A stretch of 7,499 bases of DNA, from positions 1 through 7,499 of the forward strand of contig JAJFHI010000333.1 of NCBI GenBank assembly GCA_021775715.1, given 5' to 3'. The notes below the pieces were generated by a model. The model saw only the letters and a program-made list of their open reading frames with translations, ran no database searches and had not been told where the DNA came from. The stretch is from Hyphomicrobiaceae bacterium (GTDB taxonomy: Bacteria; Pseudomonadota; Alphaproteobacteria; Rhizobiales; Hyphomicrobiaceae). This document shows, piece by piece, positions 1 through 5,745 of the stretch (the first letter of the stretch is position 1; each line of letters begins with the position of its first letter). The position numbers and the translations under genes are program-made.

Positions 1-795
1 GCCGATCTTGGAGCTGTCGTCGCCACGAAGAGCGGCTGTCCAAGGAGCTGGGTTCGACGTACCGTAGTACACGAGGTTCAGCTTTTCATCATAAGAACCG
101 ATGTGCCACGCTGTGCCGCCACCGTTCTTCCAGGAATCACCTTTCCAAGTATCATGACCTTTTTCACCAGGTCCTGGAACCATGTAACTACGCCAAAGTT
201 CTTTGCCAGTTTTATGGTCGAGGCCTACAAGTGCGCCGCGAACACCATATTCACCACCACCGAAACCAGTGATAACAACGCCCTTTGCAATAGTTGGTGG
301 CGATGTGATTACTGAACCTTGCTTGTAGTCAACGATCTTCGTTTTCCAAAGCTCTTTGCCTGTCTTGGCATCAAGTGCCACGACATGTGCATCAAGGAGA
401 CCAACAAAGATCATGCCGTTAGCGTAAGAGACGCCACGGTTGTTCACATCGCAGCATGCGAATTGGTCAACGCCGCGGGGCATTTCCGGAGAATAAGTCC
501 ATTTGATTGCCCCGGTCCGCGCATCGGTCGCAAAAACGTTCTTGGGACCGAAAGACGACGAAACATAAAGCGTGTCACCAATCACAAGTGGCGTGGATTC
601 CTGTGACCGAATTGATCCCAGTTGAAGTGCCCAAGCCACTCTAAGGTTGCCGACGTTCTCTGTTGTGATTTGGCTTTCCGTGCTGTAGCGCTGGTTGCCG
701 GCGTCACCACCATAAACTTCCCATCCGCCAGCCGATGCATTGTTCGCCATGCCGAGCATGGCCATAAATGCAACAGTTTTTACTATGGTTTTCAT
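1..795 (-). CDS. PQQ-dependent methanol/ethanol-type dehydrogenase, N-terminal 265 residues (cut by left edge)
   Basis: This is a periplasmic quinoprotein that oxidises alcohols (or aldehydes) with PQQ and a bound metal ion and passes electrons to a cytochrome c. The minus strand is open from ATG 795 to the window edge, so the C-terminal half, usually about 300 or more residues, is missing. Residues 1-22 form a signal peptide with likely cleavage at ASA|GG. Family marks are the vicinal cysteines C114-C115 in FACCDVNNRG, GGGEYGVRG at 179-187 whose Glu182 should bind the metal, GGGTAW at 225-230 whose Trp stacks on PQQ in relatives, and YGTSNPAPW at 244-252 with metal-ligand Asn248. AKTGKELW and HKTGKELW are beta-propeller blade repeats. 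The start has GAGG a few bases upstream. The Asp that separates lanthanide (XoxF/ExaF) from calcium enzymes lies beyond the edge, so I do not name a subtype. The gene is divergent from the SoxYZ-like gene. Confidence 0.95.
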   Translation of the reverse strand, partial: MKTIVKTVAFMAMLGMANNASAGGWEVYGGDAGNQRYSTESQITTENVGNLRVAWALQLGSIRSQESTPLVIGDTLYVSSSFGPKNVFATDARTGAIKWTYSPEMPRGVDQFACCDVNNRGVSYANGMIFVGLLDAHVVALDAKTGKELWKTKIVDYKQGSVITSPPTIAKGVVITGFGGGEYGVRGALVGLDHKTGKELWRSYMVPGPGEKGHDTWKGDSWKNGGGTAWHIGSYDEKLNLVYYGTSNPAPWTAALRGDDSSKIG

Positions 796-833
796 GTTTC
801 CTCACTTATTCAATCATTTTTTTGCGATTGACA

Positions 834-857
834 GCTATTGATCATTTGATCACTAAT
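834..857. promoter_or_regulatory. Palindromic operator, copy 1 (TGATCA-WW-TGATCA)
   Basis: The core TGATCATTTGATCA occupies 839-852, with ATTAG on the minus-strand 5' flank. A near-identical site occurs at 5174-5197. The two share 19 positions, ATTAGTGATCAWWTGATCA, differing only in the central W bases, which simply invert with orientation. A site covering the predicted +1 region would suit a repressor. The symmetry and length fit a dimeric helix-turn-helix regulator such as a GntR-family protein. That family is only a suggestion, because no regulator gene is in view. Confidence 0.55.
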
Positions 858-863
858 CTGATA

Positions 864-892
864 TTTATGTCATCCGTATGGGCTAGAGTCAA
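864..892 (-). promoter_or_regulatory. Predicted sigma70-type promoter of the PQQ dehydrogenase gene
   Basis: Read on the minus strand, TTGACT (892-887) and CATAAA (869-864) are separated by exactly 17 bases. They match the -35 consensus at 5 of 6 and the -10 consensus at 4 of 6 positions. Transcription would begin near 857, leaving a leader of about 60 bases before ATG 795. The palindromic operator lies immediately downstream, over the expected start site. This is a prediction by eye. Confidence 0.5.
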
Positions 893-910
893 GACAATCC
901 GCCCATCATG

Positions 911-955
911 AAATGCCATTTAGGGCCCTCTCTGGCGGGTCCCTCAGGGGCATTT
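911..955. repeat. Extended imperfect inverted repeat upstream of the dehydrogenase promoter
   Basis: The outer arms AAATGCC (911-917) and GGCATTT (949-955) are perfect complements. Inside them AGGG (922-925) pairs with CCCT (941-944) and CC (927-928) with GG (938-939), around a small loop. There is no T-run on either side, so a terminator is unlikely. On the minus strand it lies just upstream of the -35 box, where an activator could bind. The function is unknown. Confidence 0.35.
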
Positions 956-957
956 TA

Positions 958-1208
958 GAAATCGATGATCGTCATTATTCATTGATGTGGCGTATTGGAA
1001 AGTCTCGTGATTTTCCGTACGACCCACGAGGTTGACAGTGTTCACAATCGCAACGACAGGAGACATTTGATGGTAGAGTGTGGGGAAACACATCCCCCCT
1101 AAAGGTACAGGTGGTTCGGATGGTTCACGTCGATTGATGTGGTAGATTATTTACGCATGCTGTCTGTGCGCTCATCTAAATTTGAAGCGGACTTGACAGC
1201 AACCAATT
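958..1208. other. Non-coding part of the divergent intergenic region
   Basis: I see no convincing gene here. A ten-codon frame (1070-1102) follows an AGGAGA-like sequence but is too short to support. The 10-mer ATTGATGTGG occurs twice, at 981-990 and 1133-1142. TTGACA boxes at 1032-1037 and 1193-1198 lack a good -10 partner at 16-18 bases. Promoter elements for the SoxYZ-like gene probably lie between here and 1442, but I cannot place them. Confidence 0.4.
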
Positions 1209-1246
1209 CGAATGGAAACCTACCAATAGATAGGTTTCCATATTCG
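1209..1246. repeat. Strong inverted repeat upstream of the SoxYZ-like gene
   Basis: GGAAACCTA (1214-1222) pairs with TAGGTTTCC (1231-1239) around an 8-base loop. CGAAT (1209-1213) then pairs with ATTCG (1242-1246) after a two-base bulge, giving about 14 paired bases. No T-run follows, so it is more likely an operator or leader hairpin than a terminator. It lies about 200 bases before the SoxYZ-like start. Confidence 0.5.
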
Positions 1247-1269
1247 TAAATATAACCTTGTTCGGTTGT

Positions 1270-1299
1270 GATCTTGAGGTGTTTGGGGCAGTCAAGATC
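1270..1299. repeat. Second inverted repeat upstream of the SoxYZ-like gene
   Basis: GATCTTGA (1270-1277) and TCAAGATC (1292-1299) are perfect 8-base complements separated by 14 bases. The dyad sits 24 bases after the previous one, so the two form a tandem pair ahead of the SoxYZ-like gene. It could be a regulator site or a leader hairpin. Confidence 0.4.
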
Positions 1300-1442
1300 G
1301 TCTGTGATGAGTATCTGCTCCATCCTTTTAATTGCAGCATGAGTTCGTAATCACATTTCAGAAAAATCTGTCTTGTTGCTCGGCTCTACGAATTCAACGA
1401 TGCTCGATTGAATATCAACTGGCCCAAATGAGAGGTGCCAAC

Positions 1443-2297
1443 ATGCAATCCCCCGTCCGAAGTGTTCTGGTTACATTCACCGTATTTGTCTTTGGTTTTT
1501 TCGTTTTGGGCTCTGCAGCACGAGCACAGACGAGCGTAGACACCGAGCAATGGCAATCAATCCGGGGAGATATATTTGGTGACCGGAAAATAGTTGAAGA
1601 CCTGAACTTCATTGATGTTCATGCCCCAATCCAAGCGGACGATGGAGCGCTGGTCCCCGTGACGATGAGCATTCCAACGCACGTAGCTCGAAACGCCAAA
1701 TCGATCACACTTGTTATCGACGAAAACCCGGCACCTGTTGCAGCAAAATTCACGTTTGGCGATGCGGCAGGCCTTGGCGAACGTAGGATTTCAACGCGTG
1801 TGCGCCTACAGAACTTCTCCAATGTACGTGCTGTTGTGGAGATGGACGATGGCAACCTCTATATGAACACCAAGTTCGTAAAAGCAGCTGGCGGTTGTGC
1901 CGCGCCAAATATCAAAGACCTCGACAAATCGCTAGCACAGTTTGGTAAGATGAAGCTGAGGTGGGTTGCCGAGGCAGAAACGGCGGCAAATTATACAAAG
2001 GCTGAATATCAATCATTTCCAATGGCCGAAGCGCAAGTGATGATAAAGCATCCAAACTATTCAGGGATGCAGCGTGACCCAACATCAGGGGAATTCATAC
2101 CGGCGAAAATCGTGGAGAAATTCGTCGTGAGCAAAGGCGATCGGATGATCTTCAAAATGGAAGGCGGGATTTCTATTTCCGAGAACCCAAACTTTCGGTT
2201 CACATACGAAGCTGGTGGCAGCGACCCAATCGTCGTGGAGGCCATAGATACCGATGGTAAAACATTCGGAATGCAAGCTATCCGGGAAGGTTCTTAA
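1443..2297 (+). CDS. Quinoprotein dehydrogenase-associated SoxYZ-like carrier protein
   Basis: This is an exported fusion of a SoxY-like and a SoxZ-like domain, 284 residues. In sulfur oxidation SoxY carries substrate on a cysteine and SoxZ is its partner. This fused subfamily is known next to PQQ-dependent dehydrogenases, where its exact task is unsettled. Residues 1-28 form a signal peptide, cleaved near ARA|QT. The SoxY-like part (about 36-150) starts WQSIRGDIFGDR and has VPVTMSIP. It ends at AAGGCAAP with Cys152, the only cysteine in the protein and the counterpart of the SoxY carrier cysteine. The SoxZ-like part (about 195-280) has IKHPNYSG, FIPAKIVEKF and the closing strands of that fold. 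I chose ATG 1443 because AGAGG (1431-1435) lies 7 bases upstream and the signal peptide begins there; the frame is open further upstream from 1332 but reads unlike protein. It diverges from the dehydrogenase gene. Confidence 0.9.
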   Translation: MQSPVRSVLVTFTVFVFGFFVLGSAARAQTSVDTEQWQSIRGDIFGDRKIVEDLNFIDVHAPIQADDGALVPVTMSIPTHVARNAKSITLVIDENPAPVAAKFTFGDAAGLGERRISTRVRLQNFSNVRAVVEMDDGNLYMNTKFVKAAGGCAAPNIKDLDKSLAQFGKMKLRWVAEAETAANYTKAEYQSFPMAEAQVMIKHPNYSGMQRDPTSGEFIPAKIVEKFVVSKGDRMIFKMEGGISISENPNFRFTYEAGGSDPIVVEAIDTDGKTFGMQAIREGS

Positions 2298-2347
2298 TGC
2301 TCGAATAGTATGGATGAACTGACGCAATTATGGTTCACAGAAAAGAA

Positions 2348-2377
2348 AGCGGCGCCGTGGAGCGCCGCTATTTTTTT
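2348..2377. terminator. Rho-independent terminator between convergent genes
   Basis: AGCGGCGC (2348-2355) pairs perfectly with GCGCCGCT (2362-2369) around a 6-base loop, followed by A and seven Ts (2371-2377). The opposite flank is A-rich (2341-2348), so the hairpin could also end transcription arriving on the minus strand. It lies 50 bases after the SoxYZ-like stop and 31 bases beyond the stop of the minus-strand secreted protein gene. Confidence 0.9.
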
Positions 2378-2408
2378 GATTCACTCGGTGGCCCTGGATC
2401 AACTCTAG

Positions 2409-2816
2409 CTAATCCACTTTACACGAAAAATATGTTGTGGAACCGTCTTGGTCGGGGGACGAAACGTCAAAAGTGTCTTTGACGGTGTCCTTGGAAAAAG
2501 TGAACTTTTTTGGACCGGTCACTTCACCTTCAACGCAATGCATGGAAGCCGTCCAAACTTCGTCGGGCTTATCTATCTCAATCTTTGTAAATTCACATCG
2601 ACGTCCCCAACCTCTGAACCCCTTTGCGTCCAACATATCAGGTACCGTCTTAGGAGTTTCAATTGTACTGCCACGAAGCAACACTTCTAATTCGCAGCCA
2701 AAAATCGTCTTCGTGTAAGAACCGTCGATAAAATTGGCGACTTCTGCTCCATTTGCAGGAGTTAATTGGAATTGTCCGGCAGCAACGAGGACGACAACAA
2801 GTAGCTGTATTCGCAT
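2409..2816 (-). CDS. Small secreted protein with four cysteines, unrecognised
   Basis: The predicted product has 135 residues and I do not recognise its family. ATG 2816 is chosen because GGAG (2827-2824) lies 7 bases upstream and a signal peptide follows directly: MRIQ, a hydrophobic run to about residue 18, and likely cleavage around ANGA at 21-24. A GTG at 2843 in frame would only add nine residues ahead of the signal. The mature part is about 112 residues with Cys41, Cys74, Cys94 and Cys132, enough for two disulfides, and is rich in Lys, Asp and Thr, as expected for a small periplasmic beta-rich protein. It converges on the SoxYZ-like gene and shares its terminator. Its location suggests, but does not show, a role in the same periplasmic system. 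Confidence 0.75.
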   Translation of the reverse strand: MRIQLLVVVLVAAGQFQLTPANGAEVANFIDGSYTKTIFGCELEVLLRGSTIETPKTVPDMLDAKGFRGWGRRCEFTKIEIDKPDEVWTASMHCVEGEVTGPKKFTFSKDTVKDTFDVSSPDQDGSTTYFSCKVD

Positions 2817-2906
2817 TGGATTACTCCACAACACTAAAGACACCGAATATATGGTGATCGGTCATTCTGTTTTCTGTCCTGGCAGCGTTAGCATCTAGGC
2901 CTGCAG

Positions 2907-2926
2907 AAACCGTTTTTTAACAGTTT
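2907..2926. repeat. Short inverted repeat upstream of the small secreted protein gene
   Basis: AAACCGTT (2907-2914) and AACAGTTT (2919-2926) pair at 7 of 8 positions around four Ts. It lies about 90 bases upstream of ATG 2816 on the minus strand, in the 239-bp gap before the transporter gene. It could be an operator. No clear promoter or terminator was found in the rest of this gap. Confidence 0.25.
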
Positions 2927-3055
2927 ACTTCAATACGTTCAGCAAATTTCCAAGTTCATTGCGGTGTCCTAGTCTGTAACAGTCAGCCTCTCCCAAACAT
3001 CGTTAGGCGATGAACGCATGAGGCTCTCTATGAGTGGTGATGACGAATAAACGCA

Positions 3056-4444
3056 CTACAAATACAGCAGCCCAAATCCGAAGATTAGTCCGCTCCACAG
3101 AAACACCACTGCGGTGTAGCCCATGATATCACGCACTCCCAATCCCGCGATCGCCAATACAGGGATCGCCCAGAAGGGTTGCAGCATATTTGTCCATTGA
3201 TCTCCCATTGCGACGCCCATCGCTACACGCGGCATGTCGGCGCCGAGCGTTTGAGCCGCCTCAATCATGACCGGTCCCTGCACGGCCCACTGACCACCTC
3301 CAGAGGGAACGAACAGATTAATGAGACCGCCGGAAATCATGCCCCAGAAAGGCAATGTTTCGGCCGTCGAAAATGAAACAAACCAAGCAGCAAGAGCCGT
3401 CGCCAGTCCTGTTCCAGTCATTATTCCCATTATACCCGCATAAAACGGAAACTGCAGAATGATCGCCGCTATTCCACGCCCCTCTGCCAGTGCAAGTTCC
3501 ACATAGTGCACAGGGGATCGGGTTAAAACCAACCCGAGTGAGAGAAAAATCAAATTCATAATATTCGTATTTATCCCGCCATCGCGCACGACGAAATGAA
3601 GCCACAGATAGGCAAGCGCACCCGCAACGATCACAAGATTAAATATGCGCGCATTGTTCAGAATTGTTGCTGGTGTTTTTTCTTGACCGGTATGCGATAC
3701 GTCGGGTTCTTCGACCTTTATCTCTTTGCGAATTGTGACGCACTCACTCTTCGGCGGACGCATAAGCAGGATCACAAACGGTAAGGTGACGAGGAGAAGG
3801 AGCGCAATAACAATACTCTGATAAGAAAAGACGGTTTCGCTAAAGGGGATGACACCCATTCTATCGACAAGAAAATGATTTTTTTCTGCAATCTTTAGGG
3901 GAATCGATCCTGATAAGCCTTGATGCCAGGTGACCATAGCGGAGTACGCTGCCGCAACAAGCAGGGGATAGTGCACAGTAACCCCACGGCGCAAACATGA
4001 ATTGGCTGTTTCACGCGCCATTACGCCACCGACTATCAAACAGAGCCCCCAAGAGAATAGTCCTGCCAGTGCCGGAATTATATAAACGAGCGCATAAGCT
4101 CGTGCTGGAGTTGTCGCTAACTCGACAATTGCAAGAATGCCCCTGCGAACGAGGGGCGTTTGCGCCAAAACCAATCCAGTAATCAAAATCATCGCCATTT
4201 GTGCAGCGAAGGTTTGCAGCTTCCAGAACCCCTCACCCCAGGCATCAATCGCTTGGTCCGCTGAAGCCTCAGCCATAACAATCGACAAGACAAAAGTCAG
4301 GACTGTCAACAAAATGGCGAAAATGAACGCGTCAGGCATGTAGCGCTGTGTCAAAGCCACGAATGGCCGTGCCAATGCCCGCATGGCACGATTGAGCCAG
4401 CTTGCGTCTGCGTTTTCGGTAACTTGGCTCTGTGTGGTCGACAT
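3056..4444 (-). CDS. AtoE-type short-chain fatty acid transporter family protein
   Basis: This is an inner-membrane carrier of the short-chain fatty acid transporter family, relatives of E. coli AtoE, which imports acids such as butyrate or acetoacetate. The product has 462 residues, a normal family length, with roughly a dozen hydrophobic segments. LNRAMRALARPF at 17-28 precedes the first membrane segment. The hallmark C-terminal stretches are VPSGGGQWAVQGP (379-391) and GDQWTNMLQPFWAIP (414-428). A charged loop (about residues 230-265) separates the two halves. ATG 4444 is preferred because AGGGAA (minus strand, 4454-4449) lies 4 bases upstream; ATG 4486 in frame has no clear site and would add 14 polar residues. 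It follows the decarboxylase-like gene by 83 bases on the same strand, so the two probably share a transcript. Substrate is unknown, but the partner gene points to a short oxo- or hydroxy-acid. Confidence 0.92.
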   Translation of the reverse strand: MSTTQSQVTENADASWLNRAMRALARPFVALTQRYMPDAFIFAILLTVLTFVLSIVMAEASADQAIDAWGEGFWKLQTFAAQMAMILITGLVLAQTPLVRRGILAIVELATTPARAYALVYIIPALAGLFSWGLCLIVGGVMARETANSCLRRGVTVHYPLLVAAAYSAMVTWHQGLSGSIPLKIAEKNHFLVDRMGVIPFSETVFSYQSIVIALLLLVTLPFVILLMRPPKSECVTIRKEIKVEEPDVSHTGQEKTPATILNNARIFNLVIVAGALAYLWLHFVVRDGGINTNIMNLIFLSLGLVLTRSPVHYVELALAEGRGIAAIILQFPFYAGIMGIMTGTGLATALAAWFVSFSTAETLPFWGMISGGLINLFVPSGGGQWAVQGPVMIEAAQTLGADMPRVAMGVAMGDQWTNMLQPFWAIPVLAIAGLGVRDIMGYTAVVFLWSGLIFGFGLLYL

Positions 4445-4527
4445 GATGTTCCCTACATTTTTCGTCACGTTTTTTGGTTGCGCCATAAAGCCGTCATTTG
4501 ATCCGTCGCTGCGTTACTTTAGAACCG

Positions 4528-4917
4528 TCACAGCTCGCCTGTTAGAAACTGCGCACGTCCTAGACCAAATGACCAATCTTCGTCTGTGCAGGTGACGTGG
4601 TTAATCATCACGTCACTTGGGGAAATCCCGCAAGCGCTTTCTAGTTCCTGGACTGCAAGCTGATAAAAATGCTCTTTCATCGCTTTGCTGCGAGGTCGGG
4701 TTGTCACCTGTATGAGAACGAAGTCTTTGGATCTTGGAATGTTAAGCCCGGTGTCTTCAACAACCATGTGAGACTGTTTGTGCTCATTTACAATTTGGTA
4801 TCGGTCGCGCATGGGCACTTCGAACGCAGCAACCATGGCCCGATGAAGCGTATCAAGCAAGATTACAATTTCCGCATCTGTACGCCCTTCATAAACGTCA
4901 ATTCGTAACAGCGGCAT
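4528..4917 (-). CDS. Tautomerase-superfamily protein, likely malonate semialdehyde decarboxylase (MSAD)-like
   Basis: This is a 129-residue cytosolic enzyme of the tautomerase superfamily, whose catalytic base is the proline exposed when Met1 is removed; here Pro2. Counting that proline as 1, the sequence has Asp37 (in PMRDRYQ), Arg73 and Arg75 (TTRPRS), Trp114, Phe116, Phe123 and Leu128 at the C-terminus. From memory these are the catalytic and pocket residues of the MSAD of Pseudomonas pavonaceae, which converts malonate semialdehyde to acetaldehyde and CO2 and has the same length. Related tautomerase-2 proteins of unknown function can share several of these residues, so the substrate is inferred. 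AGGA (4930-4927) precedes the ATG by 9 bases. It is the first gene of a unit with the downstream AtoE-type transporter. Confidence 0.85.
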   Translation of the reverse strand: MPLLRIDVYEGRTDAEIVILLDTLHRAMVAAFEVPMRDRYQIVNEHKQSHMVVEDTGLNIPRSKDFVLIQVTTRPRSKAMKEHFYQLAVQELESACGISPSDVMINHVTCTDEDWSFGLGRAQFLTGEL

Positions 4918-5173
4918 CGGTGTTATTCCTGCTAATTCGCTAACGCCCTCCAGAATGAGAAACCGTTAAACTATTGAGATACGTGTGACCTAGTCCTGAC
5001 AGGACCGACCTTACTACGCATCGTGTCAGAATTTGCACGCATGCTAGGTACGCCGTGAATTGTTCAATTGGAAATGTTGGATGAAATCACAATGATATGA
5101 AATCCCGCTAAAATCGACGAAGGGATTGCTCATCATGAAGGATCCCAAGCACCACTTTTGGACACGCCCCGTC
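4918..5173. other. Leader/intergenic region upstream of the decarboxylase-transporter unit
   Basis: I see no convincing gene. Two small dyads lie here: GTCCTG-A-CAGGAC at 4993-5005, a perfect 13-base palindrome, and AATTG-TT-CAATT at 5058-5069. Either could bind a regulator of the minus-strand operon or fold in its leader. If transcription starts near the operator at 5174-5197, this stretch is a leader of about 260 bases. Confidence 0.35.
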
Positions 5174-5197
5174 ATTAGTGATCATTTGATCATTAAT
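5174..5197. promoter_or_regulatory. Palindromic operator, copy 2 (TGATCA-WW-TGATCA)
   Basis: The core TGATCATTTGATCA occupies 5179-5192 and the flanks ATTAG and TTAAT extend the symmetry to 10 of 11 positions per arm. It is the closest to perfect of the two copies. On the minus strand a consensus TTGACA (5224-5219) lies 17 bases from AATCAT (5201-5196, 4 of 6 matches to TATAAT). The operator then overlaps or directly follows the -10 box, much as at copy 1. The likely target is the decarboxylase/transporter unit starting at 4917, although a plus-strand promoter cannot be excluded. Confidence 0.55.
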
Positions 5198-5224
5198 GAT
5201 TTCACGAAGATCACCTGCTGTCAA
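5196..5224 (-). promoter_or_regulatory. Possible promoter for the decarboxylase-transporter unit
   Basis: On the minus strand there is a perfect TTGACA with a 17-base spacer to AATCAT. The -10 box is weak, and the start codon is about 270 bases downstream, which is long. The main support is that the box order relative to the palindrome repeats that seen at the dehydrogenase gene. Confidence 0.3.
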
Positions 5225-5745
5225 CATGTCGACTAGATAGTCACCAATACAGCACTTATTGATCGAACGATGACCTCCGGTGCGTTGCAGCAAAGGCGCT
5301 GCAGTTGCTGCTCTCGACTTGTTATTGTGCTTCACTCATCAGAGCTGCACCAGATGCACATCGATAAAATCTGCAGCAACATTGCCAAACAGAAGACTCT
5401 TCTATCGCTAATATGCGAACACCAAAATCGTCGACGAGGAACTTCGTTGTTTTGCTGATGTTGGCTTTGGAGGGTGCATGCTAGATCTCGGCATTCGCCT
5501 CGCGATCTCGCACGCCTTGTTGTCTCAATACTTCACGACCCACCCTGTTCTATTCGCAAAATTACCTGTTAAATCCGCTGCGCATTGTGGTCCTACCCAT
5601 CTGTGGTCCCCGGGCAATCGAGGTTTTTCCGGAAACATCTAAGCCGGAAATCGTGAAATTTCCTTGTTCCTGAGATCTGTTCGCGACAGACTGCGCCGTC
5701 AGCCAGCTGGCTGATTTCCTCCCACCCAAATCGAGCGAGCCTGCA
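5225..5745. other. Region without a convincing gene between the operator and the symporter
   Basis: Apart from the weak small frame at 5478-5642 I see no supported gene. A 75-codon minus frame (5335-5108) starts at GTG with a poor ribosome site and contains the operator. Base composition is AT-richer before about 5670 and GC-richer after. The last bases read as the end of a frame whose TGA (5747-5749) overlaps the symporter ATG, possibly the stub of a lost upstream gene. No clear promoter for the symporter was found. Confidence 0.35.
5478..5642 (+). CDS. Possible small open reading frame with a strong ribosome site, unrecognised
   Basis: ATG 5478 follows GGAGGG (5469-5474) by three bases, an unusually strong if tight Shine-Dalgarno sequence. 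It opens 54 codons ending at TAA 5640. The first half is mildly hydrophobic (LDLGIRLAISHALLSQ) and the second half is Pro/Gly/His-rich and not protein-like. The same frame is open upstream from 5412 and reads VDEELRCFADVGFGG just before the ATG, so this may instead be part of a decayed larger gene whose ribosome site is fortuitous. I have no homologue in mind. Confidence 0.2.
   Translation: MLDLGIRLAISHALLSQYFTTHPVLFAKLPVKSAAHCGPTHLWSPGNRGFSGNI

Noticed and set aside
103..831. Plus-strand frames at 103-315, 319-606 and 622-831, and a minus frame at 582-773
   Set aside because: They overlap the PQQ dehydrogenase coding frame, which has clear family motifs; these are shadows with unlike-protein composition.
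1070..1102. Ten-codon leader peptide with AGGAGA-like ribosome site
   Set aside because: It has no run of regulatory codons, no clear attenuator after it, and is too short to support.
1209..1246. Hairpin considered as a terminator
   Set aside because: No T-run follows on either strand and no gene ends nearby.
1332..1442. 37-codon upstream extension of the SoxYZ-like protein
   Set aside because: It lacks a ribosome site and would bury the signal peptide; AGAGG and the signal peptide both support ATG 1443.
4445..4486. 14-residue longer start for the AtoE-type transporter
   Set aside because: No ribosome site precedes ATG 4486, whereas AGGGAA precedes ATG 4444; not fully excluded.
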